A stretch of DNA of 64,000 nt from Paenarthrobacter sp. PH39-S1 (GTDB lineage Bacteria; Actinomycetota; Actinomycetes; Actinomycetales; Micrococcaceae): assembly GCF_030063245.1 (NCBI RefSeq), contig NZ_JASISR010000001.1, positions 1 to 64,000 of the forward strand, read 5' to 3'. A program made the translations under genes and the position numbers. Positions within the stretch are counted from its first letter, which is position 1, and each line of letters begins with the position of its first letter. The notes beneath the pieces were generated by a model that was not told where the DNA came from, did no database searches, and saw nothing but the letters and a program-made list of their open reading frames with translations. Of the stretch, positions 36,604 to 46,423 are shown piece by piece.

Positions 36604-37195
36604 GCAACGAGGAAAAGACAACAGGCGCCGGGTGCTTATCGGAGGGGCACTATCGGGCTGGGCCTTGCGTCCCGCAATGGGATCCGACGATGGCGGCAAC
36701 GGCTACGCAGACTGTCGCCATGGCGGGCCTACGCACGCTACCTCTGTGGAGGGCAGCCTCGAAGTCGTCATGCTTTGGTGCTGCTGCGGCTGGACGACTC
36801 ATAGCCGAATGCGGGCCGGGGCGCTTCGGATGCCGAGCGCTGGGCCAAAAATTCCTGCGCCATGTTTTGTCGCGTTGATCGAGGTAGTCGTCAATGAGGT
36901 CATAATCGTCTTTTTCGTCGGCACCGGTGAGCCCGTCGACGCGATCCAATCGACCGGACTCCGGGGCTGAGCCTTGAGTCGCTGCGTGCGCGGATCTGGA
37001 TCGTTCCATGGGCTTTACGCTATCCGGCGTGCCCTAAGCGGAGGCTGAGAGAGCCTTGGCGCCGAGTGGCCTAGCGCTCACGCTCACGCCGGCAACCGAG
37101 GTCAGCGGCACCTGGCCGGCTTAGCCGAGCGCAAAACGCATGGCTATCAGCGGACGGCTGTGCCGCCGTCGCCCGCTGGTCTCTCCCGACTTGGC
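36604..37195. other. Decayed or non-coding stretch after lgt
   Basis: The lgt stop overlaps an ATG (ATGA) that opens MSNEEKTTGAGCLSEGHYR, a Cys-rich 92-codon frame that matches nothing known. A neighbouring frame just downstream reads NRRRVLIGGALSGWALRPAM, which looks like a twin-arginine signal, so a Tat-exported gene may have been lost by frameshift. On the minus strand near 36.9 kb a charged frame (DEKDDYDLIDDYLDQRDKTW) is also unassigned. 37.0-37.19 kb holds no gene. Confidence 0.35.
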
Positions 37196-38512
37196 CTAAG
37201 GAACAACGCCGTAGCGTTGCATGAGCCAGTCGAGGTTATTCGCTAGTCCGGCGCGCCAGGCCTGCCAGGTATGGGAACCGGGCACGGTTTGGAGCGTGAC
37301 ATTCATACCCGTTGCCTTCGCCGCGGCATAGACCTGCTCGCCTTGGGGCTTGTAGAAGCTGTCCTCGGCGCCGACGGTGATGAGGCCGGCGGTGTCGGGG
37401 AAGTTGCCCGTTTTGAGCACGTCCAACGGATTTTGCCGGGCAAATGCGGCGGCGTCGCCGTTGAAGTAGCCATTGATCAGGGCCTGCCGTCCGGCGGGGA
37501 TGGTGGGCGCGTTCTCACCGGAGATGTCGATGAAGGTGGGAAAGACGGCCGGGAAGTTCACGGCGAGTTGCAGGGCGCAGGTCCCGCCGTAGGAGAAGCC
37601 GGCGACGGCCCAGTTCCGGGCCGATCCGTGGCCGGCGTCGAGGGTGCTTTTGATCCAGCCGGGCACATCGGCGGCGAGGTACGTCGCGGCTTTGCCATGG
37701 CTGGTGTCCATGCACAGCGTGGGCTCGGCTACGCTGCCCTGGTTGGCGTCGGGCATGACAATAATCGGGGCCAGACCCTTGTGCGCTGCGGCGTAGGCGT
37801 CCATCAGCTCCGGCAGCTGTCCACCGGCGATCCAGTCCATGGAACCGCCGGGCACGCCGTGCAGGAGAACGAGTACGGGCACGACGGCGCGCGGGCTGGC
37901 GAGATAGGCCGGGGGCAGCCATACGAATCCTCCGCCCGGTTTGACCCCTGACACGGTTCCCGGAATCGTCGTTTGGGCGACTGTGCCATGGGTGGGCATG
38001 TCCGGCGGCGGGTTCCAGGAGGCTTCGGTTGTCAGCGCGGTTGGGGTGACGACCGGTCCTGGCGCTGGTGCCGCCGGGGTGGTGGGCAGGGCCCGGATCT
38101 GCACCCCGGTTCCGGTCAGCGTCCCCAGTGTGGGGTAGTTGCCGTAGTAGGCGTTGACGTTCACTGCTGCGGCCAACAGGACCAAGGGTACGGCCACGGC
38201 GGTGGCCACCCGGCCGGGGATCCGTCGCCCACGCAGGAATCGCGGGACGGCCAGGGCCAGTGCGAGCAGGGACAGGCCGATGGGTACGTAAAGCTGCAGC
38301 GGCTGCGGGGCGCCCCAGACATTCCAGACCCGTTCGGTGACAAACCACACCGCAGCGGTGACGGTCAGCGCCGCGGCCACTGCGAGGGGCACGGTGATTA
38401 GTACGTACCGTTTGCCGACCAGCAGCAGCCACAGCAGCGCGGCGACGCCCAGCGTCGTAAAAACCGCCCAAACCGGTCCGTTGATCAGGGCGAGCTTTAA
38501 CAGATCGCTCAT
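37196..38512 (-). CDS. Membrane-anchored esterase (Ag85/esterase D-like alpha/beta hydrolase)
   Basis: A 438-residue protein with about four N-terminal membrane helices (residues 5-125) and an extracellular alpha/beta-hydrolase domain. The nucleophile lies in VAGFSYGGTCAL, the oxyanion region in LVLLHGVPGGSMDWI and the catalytic His in PGSHTWQAWR; together they resemble the antigen-85/esterase D branch. Possible roles are acyl transfer or hydrolysis at the cell surface. Its ATG overlaps the stop of the upstream DUF2156 protein (ATGA), so the two are translationally coupled and probably act on the same lipids. Confidence 0.82.
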   Translation of the reverse strand: MSDLLKLALINGPVWAVFTTLGVAALLWLLLVGKRYVLITVPLAVAAALTVTAAVWFVTERVWNVWGAPQPLQLYVPIGLSLLALALAVPRFLRGRRIPGRVATAVAVPLVLLAAAVNVNAYYGNYPTLGTLTGTGVQIRALPTTPAAPAPGPVVTPTALTTEASWNPPPDMPTHGTVAQTTIPGTVSGVKPGGGFVWLPPAYLASPRAVVPVLVLLHGVPGGSMDWIAGGQLPELMDAYAAAHKGLAPIIVMPDANQGSVAEPTLCMDTSHGKAATYLAADVPGWIKSTLDAGHGSARNWAVAGFSYGGTCALQLAVNFPAVFPTFIDISGENAPTIPAGRQALINGYFNGDAAAFARQNPLDVLKTGNFPDTAGLITVGAEDSFYKPQGEQVYAAAKATGMNVTLQTVPGSHTWQAWRAGLANNLDWLMQRYGVVP

Positions 38513-41127
38513 CGACGTGTCCTTTGCGATACCAGGTGGAGGAGGTCCCCGAGGGAAGCGTCCGGGACATAGGCTTTGGCGATGGCTTGGCCGATCGCCG
38601 GCAGGGCGGCCGGATCGGGGTAACACATATACAAGGGTACGTAGCGTGGATGGAACTTTGACTTGAAGGCAAACAGGGACCGGAATCCGTACACCGGTTC
38701 CAGCGTGCGGCCCAGCCAGTCCAGCACCCGTTCCAGGGACCCCGGCGGCGGTCTCTCGCCGACCCCGCCGACCCCGCCGACCCCGTCGGCCGCATCGCGT
38801 CCGGCGCCTGCACCGGTTACGACTCCGGAATCCGTGTCCTGGCTGGCGGAGACGGATTTTGCCAGCGGTGCACCGGAAAGGCTCACTGTAGTGTAGCCCT
38901 CGGCTTGGAAGTCCAGGGCGGCTTGGGCGATGAGGACTTCGATGCTGTTTTTGAAGCCGGTGGACCGCCGGCGCATGAAGTCCAAGGTCCAGCCGGTGAT
39001 TGCCCCGTTGATGTAGGCGGGCAACCAGGACGCGACGGCGTGCACGGTCCGGTCACCGTCGATGACGAGCAGGCATCTGACTTCGTCGTCGTTGAGTTCC
39101 TCGAGGCCGCCAAGAGTGAACCCCATTTCGGGAAGTTTTTTGTCTGCGACCCATTCTTCGGAAATGCTTCTGATCTGGTCCACGATCGCCAGCGGCGCCG
39201 TCGGGTAGCGGATCCATTCGGTGTGGACGCCCTCGCGCGCGGCCTTGTTCAGGGCGGTACGAATGTCCTGAAATTTTTTCCCGGTGAATACCAACGCACC
39301 CAGATCCAGTACTGTTTCCTCGGCGATCTGCACGCTCTGCCATGATTGAGCCGCCGCGGCATCGCGGTGGGCTGAGGTGACGGAGTACAGGCACGGGGTC
39401 CAGCCCATCGCCGCGCAATGCTCGGAAAACTCGCGCAGGATCCGCTGGCGCTCCGGGGCCGCACTGATCGGGTCGCCCGTGGTCAGGGCGATACCGGCCA
39501 GCACACGGTAGGGCACATACCCGGTTCCGTCGGCGGAGAACCAGTATGAGTTGCCCGGCCACAGACCCATCCAGCCGATGGCGCCGCCGTCGTTCGCTTT
39601 CAGCAGGCCGCGGGCACGTTCCCGGCCGGTCTGCGCGCCGTGGTCGCTCCGGAGGCGGAAGGAGGCGAGCAGCTGGGCCGACACGACTGCCCAGAACAGG
39701 ACGCCGGTCCATTCGTAGAGCACGTCGGCCGCTGGTCCGTTGGGCAGGAAATCCGGGAACAGCTGCAGCGTCACTCCGACGGGGGCCAGCCGTTGCGGGA
39801 AATCGCTGATCAGCCGCCCAGGATCGGACGCCGGGCTGAACTGTCCGGCCACGATCAGCCCGCCTCCGAGATAGACTGCCGCGGCACCAGCCGCGGTGAG
39901 CGCAACCTTCCCTGCCAAAGCCCGGTACTGCTTTGCGGGCGCGACGAGGGGAAACAGCCGTCGCGTCATCAGCAGGAGGACGACGACGGCGGCCGGCTCC
40001 AGGACCGGGATTACCAGATCAGCTATAAAGGGCGCGCTCCCGGCGGCCTGCGTGGCTTCGCCCACATCACGGCCGTGGCGCAGGGAGGTGAAGGAGACTA
40101 CGGCGAGCCCCATCAGCCCAAGCTGCAGCAGCAGCGTACCCCACCAGGCAAACCGGCGGCCCAGCCGGAGCCCGTAACAAAACACCAGCAGCAGCAGTGA
40201 GGGCACACATGCCATGATGACTGACCCAATCCCGGAGCGAAGCTGGAGCTGGGCCACGGCGCACTCGCGGGCAGTCGCAGCGGTTTGGCATATCGCCCGG
40301 ATGGCCGTCGGATCGGTGTCCTGTACTCCGGTGAAAAGTTCCCCCAGCACGGCGAAGGGGCCGTTCGCGTTGGCGGATACGGCTGCCAGCGGGGGACCAG
40401 CAGCCGCTGCGGCGCAGATCAGCGCGATTAGGATCCTGCTCTCCCGGATCGACGCGGACGGCACGGCCCGCGCGTGCGGGGTGCGGTAGCGGAGCCTGCC
40501 CGCGAGATAGCCGGCTACTGCTGCGGCGAGCAGCATAATGGTGACCATGGCACCGTTGAAAAGGACCATGGTGCTGAGCAGGATGAATCCGCTCAGCCGC
40601 CAGCGCCGCCGCCACATGGTGTCCAGGGATGCGGTCGATGCCATGGCGGCCCCGACCACGGCCAGGGACGGGCCGCCGAATCCGGCCGTGGCCAAGACGG
40701 AGGCCCAGTCCGGGAAAGCGAATGCAACGACACCGGCCATGGCGAAGCCGCCGAGGACTCCGACGAGGTGGCCGGACACCATAGCCACCGCGTAGTGTGC
40801 CGTGCCCAACTGCCGTTCGGCGAATATTCCCAGCCCGAGCAACGCTGCAGTTGTCCAGAGGTAGGTGCTCAAGTCCGGAGCCCACAGTAGAGACAGCACC
40901 ACAGACCAGGGATGGGAACCGGTGGTGGAAGGATTGGCCAGCACCGCATCGGCGAGGTGACCGCGCGGTCCGCGGACGATGCTTGTGGTCCCCAGCGCTA
41001 CCGCCCACATCATGACCAGCAAAGCGAATGTCAGCGGGGCGTGGCGGATCCCATCCGCGGCCATGTCCCCGATCCACTGCCAGACGCGCCGCGCGGCAGC
41101 AAGGCGCGGGTGCATGGTCTGTAGCAC
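38509..41127 (-). CDS. Rhomboid-like membrane protein fused to a DUF2156 (MprF-type) aminoacyl-lipid synthase domain
   Basis: An 872-residue protein. Residues about 20-230 form a rhomboid-like six-helix unit with the serine-protease-type motif GPSLAVVG (G-x-S-x4-G); helices continue to about residue 530. The C-terminal DUF2156 domain (GGAIGWMGLWPGNSYWFSAD, DPISAAPERQRILREF, YTTVSLSGAPLAK, YGFRSLFAFKSKFHPRYVPL) is the catalytic part of MprF-like enzymes that add amino acids to phosphatidylglycerol. A Gly-rich insert (GVGGVGGVGERPPPG) lies near the C-terminus. GTG 41127 has AGGAGGA 6-7 bases ahead. It is coupled to the downstream esterase. Whether the rhomboid part is active is uncertain. Confidence 0.8.
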   Translation of the reverse strand: MLQTMHPRLAAARRVWQWIGDMAADGIRHAPLTFALLVMMWAVALGTTSIVRGPRGHLADAVLANPSTTGSHPWSVVLSLLWAPDLSTYLWTTAALLGLGIFAERQLGTAHYAVAMVSGHLVGVLGGFAMAGVVAFAFPDWASVLATAGFGGPSLAVVGAAMASTASLDTMWRRRWRLSGFILLSTMVLFNGAMVTIMLLAAAVAGYLAGRLRYRTPHARAVPSASIRESRILIALICAAAAAGPPLAAVSANANGPFAVLGELFTGVQDTDPTAIRAICQTAATARECAVAQLQLRSGIGSVIMACVPSLLLLVFCYGLRLGRRFAWWGTLLLQLGLMGLAVVSFTSLRHGRDVGEATQAAGSAPFIADLVIPVLEPAAVVVLLLMTRRLFPLVAPAKQYRALAGKVALTAAGAAAVYLGGGLIVAGQFSPASDPGRLISDFPQRLAPVGVTLQLFPDFLPNGPAADVLYEWTGVLFWAVVSAQLLASFRLRSDHGAQTGRERARGLLKANDGGAIGWMGLWPGNSYWFSADGTGYVPYRVLAGIALTTGDPISAAPERQRILREFSEHCAAMGWTPCLYSVTSAHRDAAAAQSWQSVQIAEETVLDLGALVFTGKKFQDIRTALNKAAREGVHTEWIRYPTAPLAIVDQIRSISEEWVADKKLPEMGFTLGGLEELNDDEVRCLLVIDGDRTVHAVASWLPAYINGAITGWTLDFMRRRSTGFKNSIEVLIAQAALDFQAEGYTTVSLSGAPLAKSVSASQDTDSGVVTGAGAGRDAADGVGGVGGVGERPPPGSLERVLDWLGRTLEPVYGFRSLFAFKSKFHPRYVPLYMCYPDPAALPAIGQAIAKAYVPDASLGDLLHLVSQRTRR

Positions 41128-41371
41128 GGTCTGTCCTCCTCCTAAATCGCGATAAATCGCGGAACATCTGTCATGTCGGCTGCGGTTATCACAACTATGC
41201 GGGACAGCCTCTCGGACGCTACCACCGTTCTCGCCGCCGGCTTCGTCACGCCGCAATGATGCGGTACCGAACCCTCCCTTTCGAGTCTCCGCCATGGTTC
41301 CTAAGGGAAGGCTGAGACACCGGGAACGAGCAGGACGGTCGAGCGGCGCGTTCAAACCGGCGAGGCCGATT

Positions 41372-42880
41372 TTAAGGGAGGGGGCTGACCAGCAGAAATG
41401 CCAGAACCGGATTCGCGGATAGACCAAAACACACTGAAACTATGCTCAGGATAACCGCGGACCGGGCACTCCACGGGACGGGAACAGCGTCTGGGTCGAC
41501 CGGACCGCCCTCGTCCGTTTCCGCGTCACCTGCCGCCTCAGGTTCGGCCCCGCCTCGGTCCACCCGTTCGATGGCCTTCCCCGAGGGCGACGATTGGAAG
41601 AGCAGGTAGATCCAGCGCAGATAGTAAAAGACGCTGGCCACGGAGTTGATCAATGCGAGCACCACCAGCCAGCCGAATCCCGCGTCGAGCGCGGCGGTGA
41701 AGGCGGTGAGTTTGCCGACGAAGACGGCGGTGGGAGGCGTGCCGATCAGCCCGAACAGACAGAAGATTAGGCTCAGCGCCAGCCATCGGTGCCGGCGGAA
41801 AAAGCCGCGGTAATCGTCCAAGGTCCGTAGCGTGGGGAACGCACAGACGACGGCGAAGGCACCGAGATTGGTGACGGTGTAGCCGAGCAGGTAGAACAGC
41901 AGGCTGGGCAGGGCAAGCTCGGAATGCCCGACGGCGGCGGTCACCATCAGCAGATATCCGACCTGGCTGATGGTGGAGTAGGAGAGCAGGCGCAGCACGC
42001 GGGCCTGAAAAAACGCGGCCAGGTTTCCGAGTGTCATGGTCAGGGCCGCCAGCAACGCCAGTATCAGCGGCCACGCCGTCGGCACTCCAGTCAGTGAACT
42101 GAGCCGGAAGAGTGCCACGAGAGCGCCGATCTTGGGAATCGTGGAGATGAACGCGGCGGCCGGCCCGGTGGTGCCGTCGATGGCGTCCGGTACCCAGAAA
42201 TGCGCCGGTACGGCGCCGGCTTTGAACAGCAGCCCGGCGGCAACGGCCAGCAGCCCGACGGCGGCGGCTCCCGCGGGTGCATTGGGCAAGGTGCGGGTCA
42301 GGCCGGCATAGGTGGTGCTCCCGCCGACGCCGAACAGCACCGTGATCCCCACCAGCAGCAGCACGCCGAACAGTGCGCCCATCAGGTAGTACTTGAGCAT
42401 GGCCTCGGTGCCGGCGGAGTCCTTGGCGAATCCCACCAGGGCGTAGAGCGGAATGCTGGCGAGCAGATAGCCGGCTCCCAGCACCAGCAGGTCGCTGGCG
42501 CCGGCCAGGACCAGCGTCCCGAGGGCCCCAAGCAGCAGCAGAACGTAAAACTCCGATTCCCTTTTGTGACCGCCGAACCGTCCGCCGGCCAGCACCAGGA
42601 CGACGGCGGTACCGGCCAGTACCGCTAGGCGGGTCGTGCTCAGGGAGGTGTCAATGGTGAAAGTAGCCGCCGCGGTCACTTCCGCGGGCCGGGATGTTCG
42701 GGCCACAGACAGGATCAGTGCCGCTCCAACGGCCGCCAGCGCGATCCAGCGGGACAGATGCTGCCGGCGCCTCGGGAGCCAGCTGCCCAGTAGCAGGATG
42801 ACAACGGCGGCCAGCGCCACGATGATCTCTGGCGCCAGGGCTGCGAGACTGATGGCGTCCCCCGCCGGCATTCCATTCAC
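41372..42880 (-). CDS. nuoN: Complex I-like subunit NuoN
   Basis: A 502-residue antiporter-like membrane subunit with about 14 helices. The proton-channel lysine regions are conserved: LLFKAGAVPAHFWVPDAIDG (Lys in helix 7) and STIPKIGALVALFRL (helix 8). The length matches NuoN. It is last in an eight-gene operon; its start overlaps the nuoM stop by 4 bases. In full complex I this subunit pumps protons; here the whole NADH arm is missing, so what drives it is open. Confidence 0.93.
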   Translation of the reverse strand: MNGMPAGDAISLAALAPEIIVALAAVVILLLGSWLPRRRQHLSRWIALAAVGAALILSVARTSRPAEVTAAATFTIDTSLSTTRLAVLAGTAVVLVLAGGRFGGHKRESEFYVLLLLGALGTLVLAGASDLLVLGAGYLLASIPLYALVGFAKDSAGTEAMLKYYLMGALFGVLLLVGITVLFGVGGSTTYAGLTRTLPNAPAGAAAVGLLAVAAGLLFKAGAVPAHFWVPDAIDGTTGPAAAFISTIPKIGALVALFRLSSLTGVPTAWPLILALLAALTMTLGNLAAFFQARVLRLLSYSTISQVGYLLMVTAAVGHSELALPSLLFYLLGYTVTNLGAFAVVCAFPTLRTLDDYRGFFRRHRWLALSLIFCLFGLIGTPPTAVFVGKLTAFTAALDAGFGWLVVLALINSVASVFYYLRWIYLLFQSSPSGKAIERVDRGGAEPEAAGDAETDEGGPVDPDAVPVPWSARSAVILSIVSVCFGLSANPVLAFLLVSPLP

Positions 42881-44529
42881 GGGGCAGCCGCAGCGACGAG
42901 GACGATCAGCGCGTGCGCCGCGGGCTCGATCAGATCCAGCAGGAATCGCGGCAAAACCCCGACGACGATGGCCAGCACCAGCAGGGGAGCGACCGAGAGC
43001 AGCTCGCGCGGGCGCAGATCACCCGGCGTTCCAGCACTCAATAATCCAGCACTCGGCGCGCCAGACTCCAACTGCTCCGCCGTTGGCTGCCGCACCGGTC
43101 CGAAGAACATCTGCGCCAGCATCCGCAGCAGCAGGGCCGCGGTGATCAGGATGCCCAGCAGGGCCAGCGCAGTGGGAACGGGTGCGGCTTCCAGGCTGCC
43201 CGTGAAGATCTGGAACTCCGCGATGAACCCGGAGAGGCCGGGCAGGCCCAGGGAGCCGAAGACGGCGACGGCGGTGAGTCCGGCAAACCGGGGGGCGCCG
43301 CCGGCGAGGCCTCCGTAGGCGGACATCTCGTAGGTGTGACCGCGTTCAAAGAGCGCCCCTGCCAGCAGGAACAGTGCCCCGGTCAGAAGTCCGTGGCTGA
43401 GCATTTGGGTCACTGCGCCCGTGACGGCAAGGTTGGCGGCGTGGGGATTGCTTCCCGCGGCGAGACCCGCAGCTCCGAGGCCCAAAATGATGTAACCCAT
43501 GTGATTCACCGAGGTATAGGCCACCATCCGCTTGAAGTTGGTCTGCGCCATGGCTACCAGCGCGCCGTAGAGCACGGAGACCAGACCGACGATGACGAAG
43601 CCCATGGCGTAGCTGCGCCACGGACCGGGCAGGATGGGCATGGCGATCCGGACGAAGCCGAAAGTCCCCATTTTGAGCAGCACCCCGGCCAGGATCACCG
43701 AGCCCGGCGCCGGGGCGTCCGTGTGCGCCGGCGGCAGCCAAGTATGGAATGGCACGGTGGGGGTCTTGACGGCCAGTCCGATGCTGATGGCCAGCAGTGC
43801 CAGGCCACCCAGCACCGGATCATTCTTCAGTGGATCCTGCCGGATGAGCTCGACGATGTCGAAAGTGTGCGGATCGCTGGCCAGGTACAGCACGATGAAA
43901 CCCAGCAGCAGGGCCAGTGAGCCGATGAAGGTGTAGAGGAAGAACTGCAGCGCCGAACGGACGGCACTCCCGTGACCCCAGACCGCAATAATGAAGTACA
44001 TGCCGACGATTGACAGGTCGAAGAAGATGAAGAACAGGATCAGGTCCAGGGAGACGAACAGCCCCAGGGACACGGTCTGCAGGAACAAGAACAGCGCGGC
44101 ATGCGCCCGGGGACGGTGCTCCTGGCGCACCGAATAGATGGCGCAGACGAGGAAAAGCAAAGCTGTCAGGGCGACCAGCGGGAGGGAAAGCCCGTCCACG
44201 CCCATGTGATATCCCGACCCCAAGGTGGGCATCCAGGCGAATTTCGTCTCATAGCCGATCGCGCCCGTCCCGGCACCGGCCTGGACCCCGGCACTCCCAC
44301 CGCTCCTGCCGCCGCCTGCCGCGTAATCGATCCACAGCGCTACTACTAAACCGAGGTCGACGGCGGCTGTCGCGATCCAGATCCATCCCACCAGCCGCCG
44401 TCGTGCTTCAGGGACCAACAACAGGGCGGCTCCGACCACGACCGGAAGAAACACGATGAAGGAGAGCACCGGCAGTTCAGGAAACACGGTCACCTCGGAA
44501 AACACGGTCACCTCGGAATACACAGTCAC
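42877..44529 (-). CDS. nuoM: Complex I-like subunit NuoM
   Basis: A 550-residue antiporter-like subunit. The channel block VKTPTVPFHTWLPPAHTDAP followed by APGSVILAGVLLKMGTFGFV is canonical, with the key lysines. The helix-8 region (AMAQTNFKRMVAYTSVNHMG) and helix-12 lysine region are present. The GTG start at 44529 overlaps the nuoL stop (GTGA). The first 20 codons contain three near-identical 18-bp units, each with its own GAGGTGA and GTG, so the true start may be any of three. The hydrophobic core begins at about residue 20. Confidence 0.94.
   Translation of the reverse strand: MTVYSEVTVFSEVTVFPELPVLSFIVFLPVVVGAALLLVPEARRRLVGWIWIATAAVDLGLVVALWIDYAAGGGRSGGSAGVQAGAGTGAIGYETKFAWMPTLGSGYHMGVDGLSLPLVALTALLFLVCAIYSVRQEHRPRAHAALFLFLQTVSLGLFVSLDLILFFIFFDLSIVGMYFIIAVWGHGSAVRSALQFFLYTFIGSLALLLGFIVLYLASDPHTFDIVELIRQDPLKNDPVLGGLALLAISIGLAVKTPTVPFHTWLPPAHTDAPAPGSVILAGVLLKMGTFGFVRIAMPILPGPWRSYAMGFVIVGLVSVLYGALVAMAQTNFKRMVAYTSVNHMGYIILGLGAAGLAAGSNPHAANLAVTGAVTQMLSHGLLTGALFLLAGALFERGHTYEMSAYGGLAGGAPRFAGLTAVAVFGSLGLPGLSGFIAEFQIFTGSLEAAPVPTALALLGILITAALLLRMLAQMFFGPVRQPTAEQLESGAPSAGLLSAGTPGDLRPRELLSVAPLLVLAIVVGVLPRFLLDLIEPAAHALIVLVAAAAP
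44477..44529 (-). repeat. 18-bp repeats at the nuoM start, duplicating ribosome site and start codon
   Basis: On the coding strand GAGGTGACxGTGTxTTCC occurs three times at 18-base spacing right at the nuoL/nuoM junction, encoding VTVYSE, VTVFSE and VTVFPE. Each copy contains GAGGTG followed by a possible GTG start. Confidence 0.7.
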
Positions 44530-46418
44530 CTCATGACGACGAATAGGACGGCAAGGACGGTCATTACAATCAGCGCCTGGGCGTAATACTGGTAAATTAG
44601 GCCGGTCTGCGGACGGCGGGCGGAGCGCGCCAGCTTCCGCACTACTGAGGTGAGGCCGCCGACGGCGCCGCTGAGCCGGCGCTCCAGCCGCAGGTCAGTG
44701 AGCGTGGCGGCTTTCAAGACAAGCACCGCCGCCGCGTCGACGCTGCGGGCCAGCATCCGGTCGTCGAACCGGGCCAGCGAAACCGCGAGCGCCATGGTCG
44801 GGCGGGAGATGAGCACGGTCGCGGCGTGTTCCAGGCCGAGCCAGTCACCCGACAGGCCCGTCCCCCCCGCCGCCGGCACACCCAACAGCGTGCCCTCGCC
44901 GGCCAGCCGCCGGGTTTGCTGGCAATAAATCCATACGGTGACGGCGAGGGCCACAAGTCCCGAGACTGCCAGTTCCCACGGCGCCGGGCCGCCGATATTC
45001 GGCAGTCCGAGGAACTCCTGCCACCATTTCCCGATGGACGGCACACCGAAAAGACCAAGTAGCACCGCTGCTGCGGCGAGGACGGGCATCGGCAGCAGCA
45101 CGGCGGTGGGGAGGGCACGGCGGCGTTTTCCGGGCGCTGGTTGCGGCTTTGCCCAGACCACGGCCAGCGCCTTAGCCGCGTAGGCTGCGCTCACGGCGGC
45201 GGCGGCAAGCCCGACGACGTAGAGCGCGGGGGATTGCCGCAGAACGCCGGCGAGGACCGCGTCTTTGGCGGTCCAGATGGATAGCGGCGGCAGGCCGCCC
45301 AGCGCGAGGACACCCAGGGTGAAGGTGATTCCAGCGGTCCGGTACCCGCCTACAGAGCCGTGCGTACCTCCCCGTGCGACGCCGCGAAGTTCCAGCAGAT
45401 CCTTGGTTCCCAGGTAACTCAGCCAGGCTCCCGCCACCAGGAAAAGCAGGGATTTGACCGCTGCATGGGCCACGAACTGGGCGCCGCCGCCGACGACGCT
45501 TCCGGCGCCGGCGGCGAGCACGATGAAGCCGATCTGCGAACAGGTGGAGGCGGCCAGCAGCTGTTTGAGGTCTCGCTGCGCGAAGGCGACGGCGCCCAGC
45601 AGCAGCGCGGTCAACGCACCGATCCAGGCCACCGCGGCGCCCAACCATCCGGTGGCGGCCATCCCGGGTTCGATCCGCAGCAGCAGATACCCGCCGGCGG
45701 CAACCATGGTGGCCGAATGCAGCAGAGCTGAAACGGGGGAGGGTCCGGCCATGGCGTGCGAGAGCCAGAAACTAAAGGGCAGCTGTGCGGACTTCCCCAG
45801 GGCGGCCAGGGCCAATCCGGCCAGAGCCACATCCCGCCAGCCGCTCGGCATCCCGGCGAGGGCATCCAGGCGCAGCCCTGCGGCCCCACCGGCCAGGGCT
45901 GCACCCGCGGCCAGATACATCCCCAGATCCGCCGTCCGCGTGGTGATGAACGCCAGGGTTGCGGATTTGACCCGTCCCGCGTCCGGCCACCAGTATCCGA
46001 TCAGCGCATAGGAGACGGCCCCCATCACCTCCCAGGAGCCGAGCAGCGTCAAAGTCCCCGTCGACGTGACCGTGATCAGCATGGCGGCAACGAAAAGCAG
46101 CATGAGACCGAAAAACCGTGCCCTCGCCTCCTGCCGCCCGATGTCAGCGCTGGAGAAGACGACGACGGCCAGAAAGATCGCGGACACCGTCATCACTGCC
46201 AGCGCGGCAAGCCCGTCCACGGCCAGCCCGGCCGGGATGCCTTCCAACGCGGGTACTTCGACGGCGGGGCGCAGCACCGTCGCCGCGACAGCCAGGCCCA
46301 GCAGCGCCACGGCCACCGCAACGGCCAGCGGTGCAGCGGCGGCGTTGGCCCGGCGGCCGGACAGCAGCAGGATTCCTCCGGCCAGCGCCGGAAGAAGAAT
46401 CAGCAACCACAGGACCAT
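44526..46418 (-). CDS. nuoL: Complex I-like subunit NuoL
   Basis: A 630-residue antiporter-like subunit with the C-terminal lateral helix expected from its length. The channel motif GKSAQLPFSFWLSHAMAGPS continues PVSALLHSATMVAAGGYLLL; the key Lys and the HxxT element are conserved. Near the C-terminus come SLARFDDRMLARSVDAA and a final helix (ALIVMTVLAVLFVVM). It overlaps nuoM at the 3' end and follows nuoK by 5 bases. Presence of the full lateral-helix subunit implies a real piston/pump assembly rather than a lone antiporter. Confidence 0.95.
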   Translation of the reverse strand: MVLWLLILLPALAGGILLLSGRRANAAAAPLAVAVAVALLGLAVAATVLRPAVEVPALEGIPAGLAVDGLAALAVMTVSAIFLAVVVFSSADIGRQEARARFFGLMLLFVAAMLITVTSTGTLTLLGSWEVMGAVSYALIGYWWPDAGRVKSATLAFITTRTADLGMYLAAGAALAGGAAGLRLDALAGMPSGWRDVALAGLALAALGKSAQLPFSFWLSHAMAGPSPVSALLHSATMVAAGGYLLLRIEPGMAATGWLGAAVAWIGALTALLLGAVAFAQRDLKQLLAASTCSQIGFIVLAAGAGSVVGGGAQFVAHAAVKSLLFLVAGAWLSYLGTKDLLELRGVARGGTHGSVGGYRTAGITFTLGVLALGGLPPLSIWTAKDAVLAGVLRQSPALYVVGLAAAAVSAAYAAKALAVVWAKPQPAPGKRRRALPTAVLLPMPVLAAAAVLLGLFGVPSIGKWWQEFLGLPNIGGPAPWELAVSGLVALAVTVWIYCQQTRRLAGEGTLLGVPAAGGTGLSGDWLGLEHAATVLISRPTMALAVSLARFDDRMLARSVDAAAVLVLKAATLTDLRLERRLSGAVGGLTSVVRKLARSARRPQTGLIYQYYAQALIVMTVLAVLFVVMR

Positions 46419-46423
46419 ACCCG

